The notes beneath the pieces are model-generated. The model was not told the DNA's origin and did not search any database. It was given only the letters and a program-made list of their open reading frames with translations. A stretch of 46,273 nucleotides of DNA, taken from the NCBI RefSeq assembly GCF_003569765.1, contig NZ_KZ983960.1:1-46273 (forward strand), in the 5' to 3' direction. Within the stretch, counting starts at the first letter, position 1. The number at the start of each line of letters is the position of its first letter. The stretch comes from Caldimonas tepidiphila (lineage in GTDB: Bacteria > Pseudomonadota > Gammaproteobacteria > Burkholderiales > Burkholderiaceae_C). This document shows positions 42,626-46,273 of this stretch, piece after piece. The position numbers and the translations under genes were made by a program.

Positions 42626-44806
42626 TCAGAACTTGGCCTGCAGGCCGGCGGTCAGGCTGCGCGGGGTGCCCGGCGCGACCCACAGGCGGCTGTAGGAGCT
42701 GGTGTAGTGGGTGCGGTCGAACAGGTTGTCGACGTCGAGCGACAGGCGCAGCACCGGGCTCAGGCGCCAGTAGGCGACGAGCTTGGCGGTGGTGTAGCCG
42801 GGCAGCTCGAAGGCCGGCGTGCCGAGCCGGGCCTCGTCCTGCGTGCGCGCCTGCTGGCCCAGGCGCGTGCCGACGTGCGTGAAGCCGCCGCCCAGGCCCC
42901 AGCGCTGGCCGTTCGCGAGCGCGTCCTCGTAGACCGCGAGCGCACTGCCGTTGACGCGCGGGACGTTGCTCAGCCGCCCACCCACCTGCAGCGTGTTGTC
43001 GCGCGTGACCTCGACGTCGTTGAGCACCAGGCTCGCGTTGACGCGCCAGTGCGTGCCGAGCTGCCCGGACAGGTCGAGCTCCAGCCCGCGGCTGCGCACC
43101 GCGCCAGCGGCGACCATGAAGTTCTCGGCGGACGCGTTGGCGGGGTCGGCGGTCAGCACGTTGCGCTTGCGGATGTCGAACAGCGTGGTGGTCGCGCCGA
43201 AACGGCGGTCCGCGCTTTCCCACTTGCTTCCCGCCTCGAAGGCCTGCCCACGCTCCGGCTCGAAGGCATTGCCGCTCCGATCGAGACCGGAATTGGGCCG
43301 GAAGGACTGGCCGGCATTGGCGTAGACGGTCCACTGCGCGGTGGGCAGCCAGCTCAGCCCGATGCGCGGCGAGGTGGCCGTGGGCTCTTGCCGCTGGCGG
43401 ACCGGGCGGCGGTTGGCGACGCCCTCCACCTGCTGCTCGTGGCGGTCGACGCGCACTCCGGCGAGCAGCCGCCACCGGGGCGCCAGGTGCAGGACGTCCT
43501 GCAGGTAGAGCGCGGTGCCGCGCTGGCGCTCGCGGGTGTCCGTGTTGGGCCCGGGCACCGGCTGCGGCTGGCCGTAGACCGGCTCGTGGATGTCGATCGC
43601 GTAGGGAGCGCCCGCGCTCGGGTTGGCGCGCAGCATCAGCGAATCCATGCGGAAGCGATAGGTCTCGACGCCGAGCAGCAGGTCGTGGCCGAGGCCGCCG
43701 GTGTCGAGCGTGCCCTGCAGCTCGGCCTGCAAGGCGGCATCCCGGGAGTCGTAGTCGCGGAAGCGGCGCTGGCGCCACAGCGTGCGCTGGTCGGCCTGCA
43801 GCGAGCCCGACTCGGTGGAGAAGCCCTCCAGCGCCGTCTCGCGCAGCGACAGCCCGAGCCGGCTGCGCCATGCGGAGCTCCACTCCTGCGACAGCACGAG
43901 CTGGTGCGCGCGGTTGTCCACCGTCATGTCGCCGTCGGCCGGCTCGCCGAGGAAGCGGCTGCGCGGGACGGCGCCGAGCCGGTTGTCCACCGCCACCACG
44001 CCGCGGTCCAGCGGCGCCGCATGGCGCAGGAACTCGCCGCGGTAGTCGAGCAGCGTGTCGGCGCCCAGCCGCCAGCTGAAGGCGGGCGCGAGCACCTGGC
44101 GCTCGGAGCCCGCATGGTCGCGCCAGCCCTCGCGCTCCTCGGCGGCGACGTTGAGCCGGTAGGCGAAGTCCTCGCCGAGCGGGCCGGTGCTGTCGAGCGC
44201 GGCGCGCCTGAAGCCGTGGCTGCCGGCGTAGGCCTCGGCCGAGTGCGCGGCCTTCCAGCCCGGGCGCTTGCTGACGATGTTGAGCGTGCCGCCGGGCTCG
44301 CTGCTGCCGTACAGCGCCGCGGCGGGGCCCTTGAGGAACTCGATGCGCTCCACGCCCGCGAGGTCGCGCGGCGCATTGAAGCCGCGGTTGCCGGCGAAGC
44401 CGTTGAGCAGCGTCGCCATGTTGACGTTCTCGTTGCCCGGCAGGCCGCGGATCACGACGTTGTCCCACAGGCCGCCGAAGTTGTGCTGGCGCGAGACGCC
44501 GCCGACGTAGTCGAGCACCTCGTCGAGCCGCGTGGCGCCGAGGTCGTCGATCGCCTGGCGGGTGATGACGCGCACCGACTGCGGCAGCTCGCGCAGCGGC
44601 AGATCGGTCTTGGCGCCCGTGGCCTCGGCGGCATGGTAGGCGCCGGACTGGCTGCGGCCGACCACCTCGACGGTGGACAGCTCGATCGCGGCTTGCGCCG
44701 CGGCGTCCGTCGCGGTCTGGGCAGCGGCGACGGGGACGAACAGCGCCGCGGCGGCCAGCGCGAGCGGAGCGGGGGTCGGATGAAGGGAACGAGGGCGGGT
44801 CATCAT
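42626..44806 (-). CDS. TonB-dependent siderophore/metallophore receptor
   Basis: 726 residues from ATG 44806 (44803 and 44824 are alternatives). The signal peptide is PLALAAAALFVPVAAAQ. The plug domain is clear: IELSTVEVVGRSQSG, LRELPQSVRVITRQAIDDLGATRLDEVLDYVGGV, VVIRGLPGN, GVERIEFLKGPAAALYGSSEPGGTLNIVSKRP, the last typical of the siderophore-receptor subfamily. The barrel ends LTAGLQAKF with a terminal phenylalanine, as expected for outer-membrane insertion. It is the first gene of a five-gene receptor/ABC operon. No Fur-type box was recognised upstream, so its metal control is unknown. Confidence 0.93.
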   Translation of the reverse strand: MMTRPRSLHPTPAPLALAAAALFVPVAAAQTATDAAAQAAIELSTVEVVGRSQSGAYHAAEATGAKTDLPLRELPQSVRVITRQAIDDLGATRLDEVLDYVGGVSRQHNFGGLWDNVVIRGLPGNENVNMATLLNGFAGNRGFNAPRDLAGVERIEFLKGPAAALYGSSEPGGTLNIVSKRPGWKAAHSAEAYAGSHGFRRAALDSTGPLGEDFAYRLNVAAEEREGWRDHAGSERQVLAPAFSWRLGADTLLDYRGEFLRHAAPLDRGVVAVDNRLGAVPRSRFLGEPADGDMTVDNRAHQLVLSQEWSSAWRSRLGLSLRETALEGFSTESGSLQADQRTLWRQRRFRDYDSRDAALQAELQGTLDTGGLGHDLLLGVETYRFRMDSLMLRANPSAGAPYAIDIHEPVYGQPQPVPGPNTDTRERQRGTALYLQDVLHLAPRWRLLAGVRVDRHEQQVEGVANRRPVRQRQEPTATSPRIGLSWLPTAQWTVYANAGQSFRPNSGLDRSGNAFEPERGQAFEAGSKWESADRRFGATTTLFDIRKRNVLTADPANASAENFMVAAGAVRSRGLELDLSGQLGTHWRVNASLVLNDVEVTRDNTLQVGGRLSNVPRVNGSALAVYEDALANGQRWGLGGGFTHVGTRLGQQARTQDEARLGTPAFELPGYTTAKLVAYWRLSPVLRLSLDVDNLFDRTHYTSSYSRLWVAPGTPRSLTAGLQAKF

Positions 44807-44949
44807 GGATACGGATCTCGGCATGGGAGCGCCCGGCCGCGCCATGTGCGCAGCGCGGCGATCGGGGCCCGAATGAAGGCAGGCGCACGCCCCGGCCGGG
44901 GGGCTGGAGGGCGTGCGGTGCAGGAGCGCCAGGGGGCTGGCGCGGCGGT

Positions 44950-45306
44950 TCAGCCGGGATGAGGCGGAGGATCGCGCGCCGCGAAGGGCCAGCGGTGGGC
45001 GTGGGGCGGGAGGGTCGCCGATCGCGACAGGCTCGGTGCGGCACTGCCGGACAGCGGAGCCGCAAGCACCGCCGGGGGCGCTCCGCCCGGCGCATAGTGC
45101 GCCTGCGTCAGGCACCAGACGCAGATAGGATGAAGCTGCTCGTCAGGCTCGCCGTCAGGGGAGGGAGCCTCTGCGCCGCCGGCCACGGCAGGGGGCCGGG
45201 TGCCCGACTCGGCCAGGTGCAGCGATTCGTGCAGCCAGGCGCCGAGGGTCGTGTTGAGGAACACGACCAGCAGCATCAGACGGATCACGGCGTGGCGGGC
45301 GGGCAT
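44950..45306 (-). CDS. DUF2946-like small secreted protein
   Basis: 118 residues. The N-terminal hydrophobic segment (AVIRLMLLVVFLNTTLGAWLHESLHLAES) is a signal or anchor. The centre has HPICVWCLTQAHYAPGG, a His-rich CxxC cluster of the type seen in DUF2946 proteins, which often sit beside TonB receptors. The C-terminus is low-complexity and proline-rich. A metal-binding or assembly role with the neighbouring receptor is possible but not established. It lies just upstream of the TonB receptor gene on the same strand and is probably co-transcribed. Confidence 0.75.
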   Translation of the reverse strand: MPARHAVIRLMLLVVFLNTTLGAWLHESLHLAESGTRPPAVAGGAEAPSPDGEPDEQLHPICVWCLTQAHYAPGGAPPAVLAAPLSGSAAPSLSRSATLPPHAHRWPFAARDPPPHPG

Positions 45307-45347
45307 GAGCGAGGGCGAAACCGCGCATCATAGTGGCAGCGCCGGCG

Positions 45348-45364
45348 GCTCGCCGGGGGCGAGC
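45348..45364 (-). terminator. Hairpin after pncB remnant
   Basis: GCTCGCC and GGCGAGC form a perfect 7-bp stem with loop GGG, four bases after the pncB stop. No T-tract follows. Confidence 0.4.
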
Positions 45365-45367
45365 GCC

Positions 45368-45739
45368 TCAGGTGCGCACGTCAAAGACGCTGCGCAGGTA
45401 GGCCAGGAAGGTCTCGTCGACGCAGATCGTCTTGCCGGGCGAGTCCGAGAGCTTGGCCACCGGGCGGCCGTTGCACGACACGAGCTTCATCACGATCTGC
45501 AGCGCCGGGCTGGCAGGGCCCATGTCGTTGCTCAGGTGGGTGCCGATGCCAAAGCCCGTCTGCACGCGCCCGGCGAAGTGCCGCCACAGCTCGATGGACT
45601 TGTCGACGGTCAGGGCGTCGGAGAACACGAGGCGCTTGGTATGCGGGTCGATGCGCAGCTTCGCGTAGTGGGCGAGCGCCTTCTCGCCCCACTCGACGGG
45701 GTCGCCCGAATCGTGGCGCAGCCCGTCGAACCAACGGCG
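45368..45739 (-). pseudogene. pncB: Nicotinate phosphoribosyltransferase, 5'-truncated
   Basis: Only the C-terminal ~123 residues remain, starting around [20 protein letters not shown] and continuing [34 protein letters not shown] and [22 protein letters not shown] to the normal end. RHDSGDP and the FGIGT phosphate-binding segment are hallmarks of PncB, which makes nicotinate mononucleotide for NAD salvage. About 250-270 N-terminal residues, including the usual start, are missing, and the frame runs upstream into DNA with a different base composition and no in-frame ATG. Either an element inserted here or the sequence is chimeric. The break is placed near 45740 from loss of homology, so it is approximate. 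Confidence 0.85.
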
Positions 45740-46197
45740 AATGGCAGAACCATGGACATGGCTGAATCTCCGATGGCGCCTGGGAACCAGGCCTAAAAGC
45801 CCTTGTCCATGGTGTCCATAGCGTTTCTGACCAGTTTTGTGAGTTCATGTCCATAGCCTAGTCTCTGTTTGACACCGTCCCGAGGGCCGGTCCTACGGCC
45901 CTTGTTGAAGCTCGATTTCATAGAGAGCTGCAGGGAGAGTCGACCCTCTGCAGACGCAATCGAAAACCCTGTCAAGCAGACCCTAGAGGCAGCAACGGCG
46001 CCAAGAACGCCTCACAGACGGGAGGTAGTGCCAAGGTTGAGGTTCCGGCAGGATGAAGAGGCAATCGCAGTGGTCGCGGTTGCTGCTCTTAGTCCTTTGC
46101 CCAGCTGGCGTGTTGTTTCTGCTGCTGCCCGACTTCCTCCCTCACCTGCTCTGATGCGGCAGCGGAAGTCAGCTCGGGTTTTTTTCCACATCCATCG
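45740..46197. other. Lower-GC foreign segment, possible mobile-element end
   Basis: The composition changes here to visibly more A/T, with T-runs absent from the rest of the window. Near the junction the octamer GTCCAT(A/G)G occurs three times in one direction (45805-45812, 45814-45821, 45849-45856) and once inverted (45750-45757), as may happen at transposase-binding ends. No complete gene is convincing: a 60-residue minus-strand ORF (45793-45975) and a 110-residue plus-strand ORF (45869-46201) resemble nothing I know. A GACTTCC/GGAAGTC stem before a T-run at 46180-46186 could be a plus-strand terminator. Confidence 0.5.
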
Positions 46198-46273
46198 CTA
46201 GGGCAACTGGAACGACACCTTGTACATTTTTTCCAAGGCATGGGGGATCGCTTCAGGTCCTGCCTTGTTGATC
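46198..46273 (-). CDS. C-terminal end of an unidentified protein (partial)
   Basis: The window edge cuts this gene. The visible 24 residues, INKAGPEAIPHALEKMYKVS and then FQLP followed by TAG, have natural composition for a protein end. It may belong to the inserted element. No function can be given. Confidence 0.45.
   Translation of the reverse strand, partial: INKAGPEAIPHALEKMYKVSFQLP

Noticed and set aside
78-45115. Many very long overlapping frames on the strand opposite real genes, rich in R, A, G, P or H, Q, L
   Set aside because: They are antisense or out-of-frame shadows caused by high GC; real genes in other frames carry the recognisable motifs.
45793-45975. 60-residue minus-strand ORF in the foreign segment
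   Set aside because: No similarity recognised and no clear ribosome binding site; may be by chance in lower-GC DNA.
45869-46201. 110-residue plus-strand ORF in the foreign segment
   Set aside because: Composition is not protein-like, no motif is seen, and it overlaps the end of the partial minus-strand gene.

Overview
This window is very GC-rich, densely packed chromosomal DNA. The gene repertoire points to a betaproteobacterium of the order Burkholderiales: homogentisate catabolism, a FIST/GGDEF-EAL pair, a c-di-GMP-I riboswitch and dipeptide-type ABC transporters. That assignment is inference from family knowledge, not from a marker gene. Only the last ~530 bases are clearly less GC-rich and look foreign.

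Layout. (1) 78-2161, minus: a short ParA-like ATPase followed by a protein of unknown function with a PD-(D/E)XK-like motif. (2) 2332-5435, minus: a FIST sensor translationally coupled to a GAF-GGDEF-EAL c-di-GMP enzyme. (3) 5980-11928: small unrelated units, namely a GNAT acetyltransferase, two unknown proteins, a zinc-ribbon gene behind a strong LexA box, a glyoxalase-fold protein, a tandem SCP/CAP protein and an MscS channel. (4) 12325-18091, minus: a homogentisate operon (MBL-fold protein, FAD hydroxylase, small DUF2783 protein, hmgA, fahA). (5) 18501-24779: an amine-oxidase unit (tynA, aldehyde dehydrogenase, outer-membrane-type protein) with a divergent AraC-family regulator. (6) 24895-26333: tyrosyl-tRNA synthetase behind a tyrosine-rich leader ORF and mutually exclusive hairpins. 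(7) 26589-27416: an IclR regulator whose upstream site resembles one at the homogentisate promoter. (8) 27471-33914: a degenerate tyrosine recombinase, an NMN adenylyltransferase/Nudix fusion, an M1-like peptidase, a TetR-like regulator and a membrane hydrolase. (9) 34170-37789: a c-di-GMP-I riboswitch ahead of a secreted subtilisin-like protease and a GH16 glycoside hydrolase that share a C-terminal module. (10) 37854-45306, minus: a TonB receptor plus a complete peptide/nickel-type ABC importer and a DUF2946 protein. (11) 45368-46273: a 5'-truncated pncB next to foreign DNA.

How the parts fit. Regions 4-7 read as one catabolic theme. An aromatic amine is oxidised to an aldehyde (TynA) and then to an acid. 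A hydroxyphenylacetate can be hydroxylated to homogentisate by the FAD enzyme with its small partner, and the ring is opened and cleaved by HmgA and FahA. Maleylacetoacetate isomerase is not in the window. A second theme is c-di-GMP: an enzyme that makes or degrades it (region 2) and a riboswitch that reads it (region 9).

The most interesting candidates are the tyrS leader attenuator, the riboswitch-controlled protease/GH16 pair and the shared IclR-type operator.
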